Below, piece by piece: positions 1 through 10,520 of a DNA stretch of 64,000 nucleotides (positions within the stretch are counted from its first letter, which is position 1; the number at the start of each line of letters is the position of its first letter). The position numbers were made by a program, and so were the translations under genes. Location of the stretch: the NCBI GenBank assembly GCA_932294295.1, contig OW028575.1, forward strand, positions 17,240,058-17,304,057, written 5' to 3'. The notes under the pieces were generated by a model, which saw nothing but the letters and a program-made list of their open reading frames with translations, searched no databases and was not told where the DNA came from. Origin of the DNA: Alitta virens (lineage: Eukaryota > Annelida > Polychaeta > Phyllodocida > Nereididae).

Positions 1-1
1 G

Positions 2-1126
2 CATGACATCCCACACTTAGTGAATGGTAAATTAACACCTAATATTATATCTCCCAAGGCACTAACCACCCTTTTGCAAACTATTGACCAAGAGTTACAT
101 GGCATGAATTACCATATAACTGTAAATTGCGATAGCTCGTACTTCTACAGCAACACACCGACGACCGTTACCACTTTGCAAGATGATACGATCTACTTAA
201 AACTGAAAATTCCAATTTCTACCCAGAAGAATGAATTCTCTCTCTATAGGGTTGATGTTCTCCCAGTCCCAGCAAATGATGATCACAGCATGTATACTAT
301 TCTAAAAGAGGCCCCTTCTTATTTATTACTGTCGCATAGCAACCGCACCTTCCTCGAATTATCACATAACGACGTATCAAGATTAAACCAGGTCGGCCAT
401 CCACGCACTATCGTCCCACAATTGGTTTCAGACAATAATTGTGTTCTTAACATTTTCTTTCAAAAACATTCATTGATTACTCACAATTGCAAGATTGATC
501 TCATTCACAAACCAGTTTTTCCTCAAAATTTTGTTTACACTCTTGACCCAAGTACATTTCTGATTTATTCTCCAGAGGTCCAATGGACTATTTCATGTCC
601 ATCAAAACTTGACAAAGTTGTGAGCCACACAGGCTTATTTACAATAGAGTTGAAATGCCAATGCAAATTGAGATCGGCCGACAGTCTTTTCACTGCTGTT
701 GATACAGAATGTCTTCATTCAGATCACATACTTCGTTTTTCAGTCAATTGGTTTCTGTACGATTCCCTTTATAAACGCGCTCTGCCAAATTCGTTTCATC
801 CTTCAGAAATGCATCAGGAACCCGTCAATTTTGAACTTCCACCTGTTCTTTTAATTGTCACTAGACTTCGCCAATTAGAGAGACAAGACCAATCCACAAA
901 TAAAAGGGCTTTGGAGTTGTTTAATGTTTCCGAGTCCGAACCCGAATTGAGTCTGTTTGATTGGACTGATTTAAATATGTCTTCAACAGACAGCATTTTA
1001 ACAATTACTTTTGGCATACTTAATTTGATTTTCGGGTCTGCCCTGCTGTATGTATTTATACAATTGCGTACCATTCAACGCATGCTCAGAGTGTTGCGAT
1101 TGCCGCCAAGTCAGCAGAGGCATTAA
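2..1126 (+). CDS. Env-like glycoprotein, 3' part (gene runs off left edge)
   Basis: The reading frame is open from the first bases and has no convincing ATG, so the 5' part lies outside the window. The visible ~370 residues look like the envelope/fusion-type glycoprotein of env-bearing LTR retroelements (gypsy/errantivirus-like, baculovirus-F-like type). There is an N-terminal segment with spaced leucines, a stretch near residues 60-85 matching the usual LY-V-PVP pattern, scattered cysteines, several possible N-glycosylation sites and one strong C-terminal membrane segment near residues 325-350 followed by a short basic tail. No RT or integrase is visible because upstream sequence is missing. 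Family recognition is from pattern memory, not a search. It could also belong to the neighbouring Polinton-type element, but LTR origin is simpler. Confidence 0.5.
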   Translation, partial: HDIPHLVNGKLTPNIISPKALTTLLQTIDQELHGMNYHITVNCDSSYFYSNTPTTVTTLQDDTIYLKLKIPISTQKNEFSLYRVDVLPVPANDDHSMYTILKEAPSYLLLSHSNRTFLELSHNDVSRLNQVGHPRTIVPQLVSDNNCVLNIFFQKHSLITHNCKIDLIHKPVFPQNFVYTLDPSTFLIYSPEVQWTISCPSKLDKVVSHTGLFTIELKCQCKLRSADSLFTAVDTECLHSDHILRFSVNWFLYDSLYKRALPNSFHPSEMHQEPVNFELPPVLLIVTRLRQLERQDQSTNKRALELFNVSESEPELSLFDWTDLNMSSTDSILTITFGILNLIFGSALLYVFIQLRTIQRMLRVLRLPPSQQRH

Positions 1127-1161
1127 AGCTCACACTGCCTCCGGCACAGCCACCAGTGACT

Positions 1162-1452
1162 ATGAGTCCATCATCACTCTTACCTCAAGTCAATGTGTCA
1201 CTGATCACTCTTCTTTGGTTTGTTCTCTTTTGTGGCATCTGCTACTACTGCTGCAACCGCCATCGCAAATCATGCTTTAACTTTAGTAGGCCTGTATCAC
1301 ACCCACAAAAAGGGATAGTTGAATGTGAACCCCTGTATCCCTCTTTGCATGAGATGATCCGAATTACATCTCCTCCAAATCCTTCGGCACCTGATCACTC
1401 TTCTCAGTCCTCTTCCAATTTCTCTCCTCTCAATATCATTATCAAAAACTAA
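1162..1452 (+). CDS. Small single-pass membrane ORF downstream of env-like gene
   Basis: A 96-residue frame starting at the ATG 36 bases after the env-like stop. It has one hydrophobic span (about residues 10-30) followed by a cysteine-rich juxtamembrane patch (CYYCCNRHRKSC) and a Ser/Pro-rich tail. The shape is that of a type III membrane protein or of an env cytoplasmic tail moved out of frame. The family is not recognised. Being in another frame directly after a TM-ending env gene, it may be a separate small gene of the same retroelement or a frame-broken extension. Confidence 0.3.
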   Translation: MSPSSLLPQVNVSLITLLWFVLFCGICYYCCNRHRKSCFNFSRPVSHPQKGIVECEPLYPSLHEMIRITSPPNPSAPDHSSQSSSNFSPLNIIIKN

Positions 1453-2300
1453 TAACCAGTCATGTCATCACTTCATTATTTGTTTCTTTCTTATTTATCA
1501 ATGTACCTAACTTATGTATCCAAAGGCATGTAATGTTACTGTTGTAATTGTAATGTTACTGTCCTTATATTAGATATTGTTTGCTATATATATATATTAT
1601 AGTGTTATAGTGTTAATTGTAATACTACATATTATGTGCTTTATATATTATAGTGTTAATGTACCTGATTTTATGTTAATAATGCTATATCTTGATTTTA
1701 TGTTAATGACATCTGCTATATCTTATACTGCCATTTAATGCTATATCTTATAATGTCATTTAATACAATTATTATATACGAGTGTGTCAAAAACAATTGA
1801 TGTCATTATCTAGAAATTAAAAATTTTCCTTTTCATTTATAACTATGCTAAGTTCTAAATTTCAATAAGGTAAATTTTTATATAACCAGAGGCATGTAAT
1901 GTTATTTTTATTGGTTATTTACATTGCTATATTTTGTTATTATTAATTATAATTGAGAATGCGAAACCAAATAGATATCAGCCTAATCAGGGTTGCTATA
2001 TATATCTCCTTGATCTCCTGCACCAATCTACTCACTTATTAGGAATAGCATTTCCTGGAATGTGATGATGTGGCAGGAGGGCAAGAGGCAAAGACCTCTG
2101 ATTGGTTGATAGGTCAAGAGATCAAGCTGGGCTTGCCTCTGGGCAGGGAGTTGAAGTTTGGATGTGTAAAGGATAAGAAGTATTCATGATTGTATCTATA
2201 GATCAGTTTGGATTTAATAAAACAGATATATGACAAGTCATGGTGTTGTGAGATAATTCCAAACACAATACTAGAGTTGCGCAATTTTGTAGCTGCTCTC
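1453..2300 (+). repeat. AT-rich tract with possible 3' LTR of the env-bearing element
   Basis: No coding frame. The first half contains loose reiterations of ATATCTT/TATGTTAATG words. The word GGCATGTAATGTTA occurs at about 1524 and again at about 1891; TGTAATG is a common LTR start. From 1895 on there is a promoter-like GC-richer block, then an AATAAA at about 2217. This is what a 3' LTR after an env gene would look like. LTR limits and a second LTR copy were not found, so the call is tentative. Confidence 0.25.
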
Positions 2301-2572
2301 CCTGGTGCGATCGAATTGTAAGTGGAAGTAGAAGTTGAATCAGCAAATATTTTAGCCACTTTCCTTAGCATTATTTTGAACTTGGTCAGCTCTAGTTGGG
2401 GGTCCTTAGAGATGGTCAAGTTGCCATTTAACGTGTTAAGTATCACCTGTTATGCAGAGAAGTTGATCGCAAGTCGCATCTCTCAGAAGTGAGCGCGTAG
2501 AACGAGGCGTTAGTTTGTATGTTCTCGTCACGAGCTTCAGAAAACTCATGCACGATTTTACTCTGTCATTCA

Positions 2573-2892
2573 TTATTTTCTCGTGTACAGTATGAGGGTC
2601 TCACCGGGTAGAATGGATGTACTTAGACGCACGTCCTCGTCACCTGTACTAGTCAAGTTGTTCACCACTAGGTAGCCTCTCGGGTGACTGGTAGCATCTT
2701 CGTGAGCTTCGACTAGTCGCTTCGGAGTGCCGGGGAACATCTGACGCGAGAGGAAGTGTATCTGCTGTAAGTCTCTGCACGTCTTCATCAATATCAAGTA
2801 GCTAGTATTGAGGCTAATGGTCCGCGAGTAGCGCGACTGATGGTAGACGTTTTGAGATATCATTATTACAGAGATGCGACCGTGATGGACTT
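2573..2892 (-). pseudogene. Polinton/adintovirus-type packaging ATPase, C-terminal half
   Basis: This continues the ATPase whose N-terminal half lies at 3510-3795. Visible hallmarks are SQNVYHQ and RTISLNTSYLI (strand and sensor region), SRQMFPG, the EAHEDATSHPRGYLVV stretch and the end ILPGE. From memory this succession is typical of the FtsK/HerA-type DNA-packaging ATPases coded next to PolB in animal Polinton/Maverick and adintovirus-like elements. The frame is open upstream of the first Met to about 2892, where a LINE is inserted. The terminal stop at 2573-2575 looks natural. Broken by insertion, so not functional as it stands. Confidence 0.65.
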
Positions 2893-3509
2893 CTCTCGTG
2901 TGTGTGTGAGTGTGAGTTATTGTTTAACGCCTCATCAGCACCTGAGTGGGCTATGTAGAGGCTCTCTAGGTTAAGATTGATTAACTATATTTGGTAGTAG
3001 AAACCAGAAGCATATAAAAAATCAATAATTGTCTGGGTTGGATATCTGGTAAAGAGATGTTGTAAGGTATTAGCTTGAAACAAAGGTCTTCTAAAGCGTT
3101 GTAAGTGGCTGCAATCTAATAAAATATGTTTGATTGTTAGGGGGCACCAACAACTCTGGCATACCGGTGCCGGTTCATTGACTAAAAGGTGTAAATGTGT
3201 AAGTCTTGAATGTCCTATTCATGAGGCATCTGTGATATATTCCTTGATCTTTGCGAGTATTGAACCTACTAGGTATTTTATTTTGAATGCAAGGTAAGAT
3301 TGAATGCAACTTGTTGTTATTACATTCATTCCATTGTCTTTGCCAGCAAGACACAATAAAAGATTTTATAGTCATTTTAAAATCAGTGTATGGAATGGTA
3401 AAATCAGTTATCTCTTTTGTAAGAGCCCTTTTTGCTGCCAGGTCTGCTTTTTCATTCCCTTCAATGCCAACGTGTCCAGGAATCCAGCAAAATACTATGT
3501 CTTTGTATT
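2893..3509 (-). mobile_element. 5'-truncated LINE (RNase H-bearing, I/Jockey group) inside the ATPase gene
   Basis: On the minus strand the piece begins in a ribonuclease H domain (WIPGHVGIEGNEKAD, the usual catalytic loop). It then runs through the C-terminal region with a CxxC...HxxxxC-type knuckle (CQSCWCPLTIKHILLDC) and ends in a 3' UTR with a TTTAAC...CACACAC tail. The flanks match as a target duplication: CGTGATGGACTT at 2881-2892 and CGTGAATGGACTT at 3510-3522. The RNase H is read through in the same frame as the ATPase by chance, which makes an ORF that looks like a fusion protein. Several stops exist further on. Dead copy. Confidence 0.75.
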
Positions 3510-3795
3510 CGTGAATGGACTTTTCGGCTGACTTGCATATTTCGTCCATAAGGTCATCCAGAACCACTAGATTGTTGCCCTCTTCGCTTTTCAGTTCTTT
3601 GATCAACTCCCTCTCCGGCAAGCCGTGATGAAGAGACAAATTAGGCACCAGTGCTTCTAGGCCTTCATACATTTTTTGATAGACTCCGTACATGTACAGG
3701 ATCTTCACCGGTGGTATAGTGTACATGGCTCTCAAGTTCTTCACGATAGAAAGTGCCAGAACCGTTTTCCCGCACATAGATGGACCCACGATCAT
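3510..3795 (-). pseudogene. Polinton/adintovirus-type packaging ATPase, N-terminal half
   Basis: It starts at an ATG directly before the Walker A motif GPSMCGKT (residues 4-11) and contains the Walker B-like strand LVVLDDLMDE about 70 residues later. This is the normal order of the A32/FtsK/HerA packaging ATPases of virus-like elements, which pump DNA into capsids. The frame stays open about 14 codons upstream of the ATG through a very basic run (RGRRKSKRKRR) until a stop, so a lost upstream start is possible. The coding sequence is cut by the LINE at 2893-3509. Neighbours on the other side are a spliced gene and PolB on the opposite strand, as expected for a Polinton-type core. Confidence 0.7.
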
Positions 3796-4096
3796 TGTAG
3801 AGAGAATTGAAAACGAGATTCTTCTTTTTCTTTTACTTTTTCTTCGTCCTCTCCATTATTCATTGGACTTCGATACGCGTTATCCATGCTTTAGTAGTAG
3901 TAGTAGTAGTATACGTATATGTATAATGTATATTATTTGTATATAGCTCCAACGAGCGAAACGAGTGATTGAACGAGTGAGTGAGTGAGCGGGTGAGTGA
4001 GTGAGTGAATGAATTGTGTAACTAGACTAACTGTTAGCTGTCGTCTCGTCTCATCACGTCTCGTCTCATGTGTGGCAACTGTTGATAAACTCACCC

Positions 4097-4202
<106 letters not shown>

Positions 4203-4252
4203 ACTCTTCATTATTTTTATATTTTATTTTTTATAGCTTGGCTCTACAAACC

Positions 4253-5829
4253 ATGAGGGAAATTCGTCAGCTCGATTTACTTGTCAGTGGTCAGTCTGTA
4301 CCTGCATCAGTACCTACATCGGGACAAACGCATGCACCGTCAACGCAGTCGACACGGCCAACGCATTCCACACCTTCGACAACAATGACAACAATGACAC
4401 GGACACGGACACAGACACGTCACCCCGGTCCTCTGTTGACATCCACCCCTAGGAGACCTGTTTTGCACCGAGTGAGACGTGTAAATGCTCCTCCTCCTCC
4501 TCACGACTCCCCTTCTTCTCCGGGTGGGCCCATCTCTCACCTCAGACACCTCCTACACCCCCTCCTGCACCCCCTCCGAGTCCTGCATCACCCGTAACTA
4601 GGGAAGAAGAAGAAATGGAGTGGAAGGATACAGATGAGGATATTCTTTTGGCTGAAGCTGACATGCTGAGGGTATGGCTATAGTTATATAGTTATATAGA
4701 TGTATATAGACATAAGCAGTTGTAGTACTATCAGGTGATAAAATCTTTTTTTCTTTCTTTTTTTTCCAGAGATATAGTGAACAACTCTCATATCACAGGA
4801 AAAAAGTTGCGAAACTAGAAAGTTTTATGATGTGTTTCACCGAGAAAGTACAATGCGAGGGTGAGCCTCCGGTGAAAAAGGGACGATCATCCATTGCTGT
4901 CGAGATGGCGACTAAGACAGTGACTGCGGTAAAGAGAAAAAAGACTACGGCATGTGGCATGCTGAAAGGGTATGTCTAATTACTAATAAATAAAGAAATA
5001 AATATGCATAATATACACCAGCGGTCAGTTGTATATAAATAATATACATCAGGGGTCAGTTGTTTGGTTTTGAACTTGTAACATCCTCGACTATTAATTA
5101 TTACTTTTATTTATTTTATTTTATTTTTTTCTCCCTCTACAGACACGATGTTGATGTAGCTGCAGCTGTAACCCTAGCGGTGGCTTCGCGTGTAGGCGAG
5201 GTAGTCAAACCTCCTGCGAGCTCTAGCGTCAGGAGGGTACTAGATTTTGAGAATATACCAGACTGCTTCTTTGACCACCATAATATTGACAGTGGCAGTG
5301 GCAGTGTCAGTGACAATGCCCATGTACCCGCAATGCCACTGAGAAAGAGAGCTGATGCCTACAGAGTTGTGGATGGGTGAGTTAACACAAGATATGAACT
5401 TAAATGTATTTCTTTCTTTCTTTTTTTCTTTATTTTATATATATGTTTTTTATCAGATATAGTGTTGAACACTTTTTTACCTTTAATTTTACAGTATTGT
5501 TGAGGATGGTGAGGTTGCGGGTCCATCAGGGGCTTCGCGGGAACCACCATTGATGACTGATCCTGATCAATATAGGTACGGATAATAATAGGTGTTGATT
5601 TAGTTAAGTGAATGAAACTATGCTACTAAAATAATTTTTATTTTATTATATATATATGTTTTTCAAATCACATTATTTCTATTCCAGTGACATCAGTGAT
5701 GATAATACGTCTGCTGCTGCTGCTGCTGGTGCTGTTGCCTGTGCTGCCGCTGTAGAGGAGGAGGAGGAGGAGGAGGATAGTTTTTCATGGCTCAACGATC
5801 TGAACCTGAAGGACTGGTCTGACAACTAG
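4253..5829 (+). pseudogene. Unrecognised five-exon gene between ATPase and PolB (acidic, coiled-coil, nuclear-type)
   Basis: Exons: 4253-4671, 4770-4969, 5143-5376, 5495-5575, 5688-5829. All four introns have GT...AG ends with T-rich acceptors, and phases agree. The product starts MREIRQLDLL, then has a Thr/Pro/Ser-rich region, a charged helical stretch ending exon 1 (EEEEMEWKDTDEDILLAEAD), a coiled-coil-like exon 2 with a basic patch KRKK, and a last exon with an Ala run, an E-run and the end SFSWLNDLNLKDWSDN, which resembles an acidic activation tail. Exon 1 needs one frame change at about 4490-4545 to reach its splice site, so this copy is broken or misread. An AATAAA run follows at about 5938. 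The family is unknown; a DNA-binding or regulatory protein of the element is an inference. Confidence 0.5.
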
Positions 5830-5937
5830 TCAGTATTTTGTTTTCATTTGTATTTATTCTTTATCATTTTTGTTCATTGATTTTTAAATTTTTATTTTAT
5901 GCCCCATTAAAGACATAACTGTAACTGTTCAATATTT

Positions 5938-5954
5938 AAATAAATAAATAAATA
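5938..5954 (+). terminator. Polyadenylation signal cluster
   Basis: Overlapping AATAAA words about 110 bases after the stop of the five-exon gene. The position suits its mRNA 3' end. Confidence 0.5.
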
Positions 5955-6172
5955 TATTATGATAATATAAACATCTTGCATTAATTTCTGTACATCATAT
6001 CCTCAATACCGGAATGCTCTGCTAGAAAAAAGAGTGTAAAATAAATACAATAAAAAATAAAAAGTCCATCAGATGTGACTCATATGAAACCCTTTTTTTT
6101 TTTTCCTTGGGGTTACTTATCTTTAATACTATTTTTTTCATTATTTTTTATAGCTTAAATGAAATACCACAC

Positions 6173-9100
6173 ATGGATCAGAGAGTAGAAGGGCAGGTTC
6201 TTGACGAAAATCAGCACGAGATACTGTTTCTAGACATGCTCTACGAGCAGAATATTATAGGAGGAGGTGACATAGCTGAAAATGTTGAGCAGGGTGATGT
6301 GATGGAGAACCAGGAGGAGGAGGAGGAGGAGGAGGCTGAGGCTGAGAGGAACATTGAACCACACATGATTTTTGATGGACCGGATTATGCTGTGAATTTT
6401 CACAGACACATCGAAGTCAGGAATGTGAAAGACATTGAGTTTGATGGTGGTGGAGCAAGGGAGACAGTATACAGTGTACATTTCAATGTAAATTGGGCTG
6501 GTGTGAATCTTAGAGACATCATGGGGGGTCTTGAGGAGGTACTTGAGGCAATTATTACTCGACTTCACGAGAGTTATAACAACCAAGATCTTGTCAGGTT
6601 TTTTATTCAGAATGAGGCCTTTTATAGTCCTCATACTACCGGTTTAATACCCCTACACCAGCTCACTATTTTTAAATTATTGAGCTCATGGAAAGCCTAC
6701 TGCAGTCAGATGACGACCTTTTCTTAGATGAGCCACTGGAAATTCACGTGGGCATGATCAGAAATCCCCTTGTTGCTGGCCTGAGTACAGGCGTTAATTA
6801 CATGGACGATCTACGCCGACTGAGAAGTATTTGTGAAATCAAAAACAGGGATAATCTATGCTTGGCGAGGGCTATAGTTGTTGGAGTGGCCAAGGCTAAT
6901 CTTGATGCAATTCCTCGTTCTAGCAAGCAAATGTATGAGAGTGCCTTCAACGAGTACCGACGTGTTCAGCGTAGTGAGAAAAAAGTACAGACAGTTGAGG
7001 CTCAGAGGCTACACACTGCTGCAGGTTTTGATCTTGATTATGTGCCTGCTTTCACAGACATACCCTCTTTTGAGAGAGCTGTCAACGCACGTGTCGTGGT
7101 TTTCGGTCGTGGATCCAGTGTTAAACCTCTCTATGTTGGTGAAGATCATAGACAGCGTACTGTTTATCTACTCTACCAGTGTGACCCTCTTGATGCAAAA
7201 GCTGTAGGCCACTTTCACACTATAATCAAGGTGAACTGTATTTTCGCGAAGTCAGCTTTTTGCTCTAAATGCCTGAAAGCGTACGACGAGCGATATGGAC
7301 ACACAGGATGTGACAGGTGTTCTTGTAAAGGAGAGTCATGTCCTGTCATTGACATTGAGAAGCACAGCTGCCAGACGTGCAACCGCTTCATGCACTCTTT
7401 GGCATGTAACCAGAGACATCTGGAAAATGGTACGTGCTCGAGCTCTCACAGATGCAGAGGGTGTGGTGTGTTCAATAAGCCCGGACAGGAACACAAATGC
7501 GGTACCCGTGAGTGCAAGATTTGCAAGAAGCTTGTAACGGGTGTACATGTTTGCTACATCAGGCAGCAAAAACCCAAGGCAATGTCCTGCAAGTATGTCT
7601 TTGCTGACTTTGAGGCAGACCCCACAGGAAAATATCATCTTCCTAACTTACTGATTGCACACTGGGAGTGCTCCCACTGTATAGCTCTCAGCTACAGGGC
7701 CAACCCTCACTGTTCGCACTGCGGTACTGCGTGTGCCAAATGCTCAGTAAATGTGTCTGATAACATACCGAGGGGTCACGACGAGCGAGACTTGTGCATG
7801 AAGGGACCTGACTGTGGAAGGAGAGCTGTGTCCTTCTTTGGAGACAATGCAGCCTCTGATTTTATGTAAATTTCTGTTCAGGCGAGAATTTGAGGGCTAC
7901 ACACTCATCTTCCACAACGGTCAAGCTTATGATGCCTACTTCATGGCGAAATACATTTTCTGCACCATGACAAAGCTCCCCAAAGTTATCTACAGAGGGA
8001 GCAAAATTGTTGCCATAGATGCGGGGAAGTTCAGAATAATTGATTCATTAAACTTCCTTACGTTCCCTCTGGCTCAGATGCCCAAAGTGTTTGGTTTACA
8101 GGGAGTTAAAAAGGGCACATTTCCAGTGTTTTTCAACCAGAAGGAAATGTGGGACTTTGTTGGCCCCATGCCGCACCCATACTGCTACAGAGTCAACAGA
8201 ATGAAGTCGAAGGCCCGAGAGGAGATTATCTCCTGGTATAAAGAACAGAGAGGTAAAGTCTTCGACTTCAAGAAGGAAATACTCGCTTATTGCGAAGACG
8301 ATGTCAATATCCTGCAAGAGATTGCAATGCATTCAGGGACTGGCTCATAGGTATAACGTCGAGAGAGGAGGTTGTAGATGTGGGAGAAGGAGGTGTGTGT
8401 GTGTGTGTGTGATTAGGGCTTTACGGGGAGAAGGAGGTGAGACTGTGACGCAACTGGTAGGCATTGACCCCTTCCAGTACAACACTCTGGCAAGTGTCTG
8501 TATGGCCACGTATAGGCACATGTTCCTAACAGAGAAGTACTGTGTGACACTCCAGGACGATGTTACGCTGGTGGGACACCTTCAAAATGCTCAATTGAGT
8601 CTTATGACCGAGGATGGAGGAGCTGTTGACCCCTGTGCAGTGGACATCAAGAGCATGGAATTCGTTTCCACTCCCTTTGCTCGGATGCCATCTTGCGGTT
8701 TTGCAGGGCTAGACACGCACAGCAGAGTCTCTATCATATGGCTCGAGTATGAGGCTCAAAGACGCAATTTGTCCATTCAGCATGCTCGAAATGGCGGTGA
8801 GCACAGAGTGATCAATCAGACTAAGGATGGTTGGCTGAAACTAGATGGCTATCACCGTGACACAGCAACCGGGAAAGAGACTGCCTGGGAATTTCACGGT
8901 TGCGTGTACCTCGGTTGCAGGAGGTGTTTCGGTGGACCAAACACACCAGCCAATGTCCGTCACCCACATACTGGGGAGAGTTTGAAAACTCTATATATGA
9001 GAACGGATGACAGACTCAAATATCTGAGAAGAGAGCTGAACTTTGAAGTTCATGTTATGTGGGAATGCGAATTCAAGCTTATGCTTGAGAGGAATGAGAG

Positions 9101-10520
9101 GCTTAGGGATATCGAGAGAAACAGTGAGCTACTTCCGTGTCTTGACCCCCGTTCTGCTTTTTACGGAGGACGTGTGAACGCTGTTAAACTCTATCACGAG
9201 GCTGGTGAAGGGAGGCGGATAGGGTATGTGGACATCTGCTCCTTATACCCTATGGTGTTGAAAAACGACGTTTTTCCAGTAGGGATTCCTGAGGTTATCA
9301 TTGATCCCCCTCCTCAGGACATTGAAAAATTCTTTGGCTTAGTGCAGGCAAGGGTGCGACCTCCTAGAGGACTCTACCATCCCTGTCTACCACTACGTGC
9401 TGGTGGGAAACTGCTATTTCCTCTTTGCACAAGGTGCGCGCTCAACTCATGCCAGGAGGACTGTATGTGTACTGACGACCAACGAGACTTAGTAGGCACA
9501 TGGACCTCAATCGATCTGCGAGATGCACTGGCTGTAGGCTACATCGTGATCAAGATCTTTGAGGTCTATCACTTCAAGGAAACGGCCAAGTTCGATAAGA
9601 CGCAAAACATGCCAGGACTGTTTTCCGACTATGTGAACTTGTTCCTGAAAGGAAAGCAGGAAGCATCGGGTTGGCCTTCCTCTGACATGTCGTATGAAGC
9701 GAAAACAGAGTATATTGATCAGTATGAAGAGGTTGAAGGCATCAAACTAGATCGAGAAAACATTTCATACAATTCGGGGAAAAGGGCCACGAATAAACTG
9801 CTCTTGAACAGTTTCTGGGGCAAGTTTGGTGAAAACAACAATCACCGTACTCAGAAGCTTACCGAAACAGGGGCTGATATTTTCAAGCTACTGGTCAACC
9901 CCTCCATAGCACTCAAGGGTATGCATGTCCTTGACAGTAATCGCTGCATGGTAGAGTATGTGCACTCTGAGGGGTTCCTACCCGAAATGGCTCAAGTGAA
10001 TGTTTTTGTTGCTGCCTTCACCACTGCCAATGCCCGGAGTCGTCTTTTTAATGTCTTACATAACTTGGGACACCGGGTACTCTATTTTGACACAGACACC
10101 GAGGGTGATGTCTCCCAATACACACCAGACATGGTTGATCATCTTGGTCAGTGGACTAATGAATTGAAGGCAACGCAGTACATCTCTCGTTTCGTGAGTA
10201 GTGGACCCAAGTCATATGCCTACTTGACCAATGATGATGACAGAACGACCAAACTCAAAGGGTTCACTTTGAACCATGAAGTAGCCAGACTTTTGAACTT
10301 TGATAGCATTTGCGAACTGGTGTTGTTTTGGGCTGACCCTGACAACCATTCACTGTCAATAGACCAACAACCTCATGTTGCTGTACCATACAGCAACATA
10401 AGACGTAAAAAATATGAGTTCAGGCTTTTTAATAGAGAGGAAATTAAGAAATTCCGAGTGACTTACTCGAAGAGACGTCTAGTACGTGGCACATATGACA
10501 CTCTGCCTTATGGCTTTTAA
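6173..10520 (+). pseudogene. polB: Protein-primed family B DNA polymerase (Polinton/adintovirus type), frame-broken
   Basis: About 1440 codons in four frame segments. The start is the ATG at 6173, 19 bases after a TTTTTATAG acceptor-like site. An N-terminal domain with an acidic run leads to a Cys/His-rich zinc-binding block (about 7260-7560). Then come the 3'-5' exonuclease motifs: Exo I FADFEAD (about 7602), Exo II HNGQAYDAYF (about 7913) and Exo III YCEDDVN (about 8289). Polymerase motif A is DICSLYP (about 9230), motif B NKLLLNSFWGKFG (about 9797) and motif C YFDTDTEGD (about 10084), and the end is the usual LPYGF. Breaks: one base lost near 6685, one gained near 7865, one lost near 8332, and a 44-bp insertion at 8396-8439. 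Apart from these breaks the coding sequence is well preserved. It would replicate the element from a protein primer. Confidence 0.85.
8382..8439 (-). mobile_element. 30-bp SINE tail insertion with 14-bp target duplication in polB
   Basis: GGGAGAAGGAGGTG is present at 8382-8395 and again at 8426-8439. Between them lie 30 bases, a (TG)n run plus GATTAGGGCTTTACG. These equal, in reverse, the 3' tail of the tRNA-derived SINE seen in full at 13634-13820. The net gain of 44 bases (not a multiple of 3) plus a TAG stop exactly explains the frame change of the polymerase here. Confidence 0.85.

Noticed and set aside
3175..3795. Novel ATPase-RNase H fusion protein
   Set aside because: Target duplication, LINE tail and continuation of the ATPase on the far side show a LINE insertion, not a fusion gene.
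7800..8440. Introns in polB at the frame changes
   Set aside because: No GT-AG pairs are needed: single-base changes at 7865 and 8332 and a 44-bp insertion restore the continuous family pattern.
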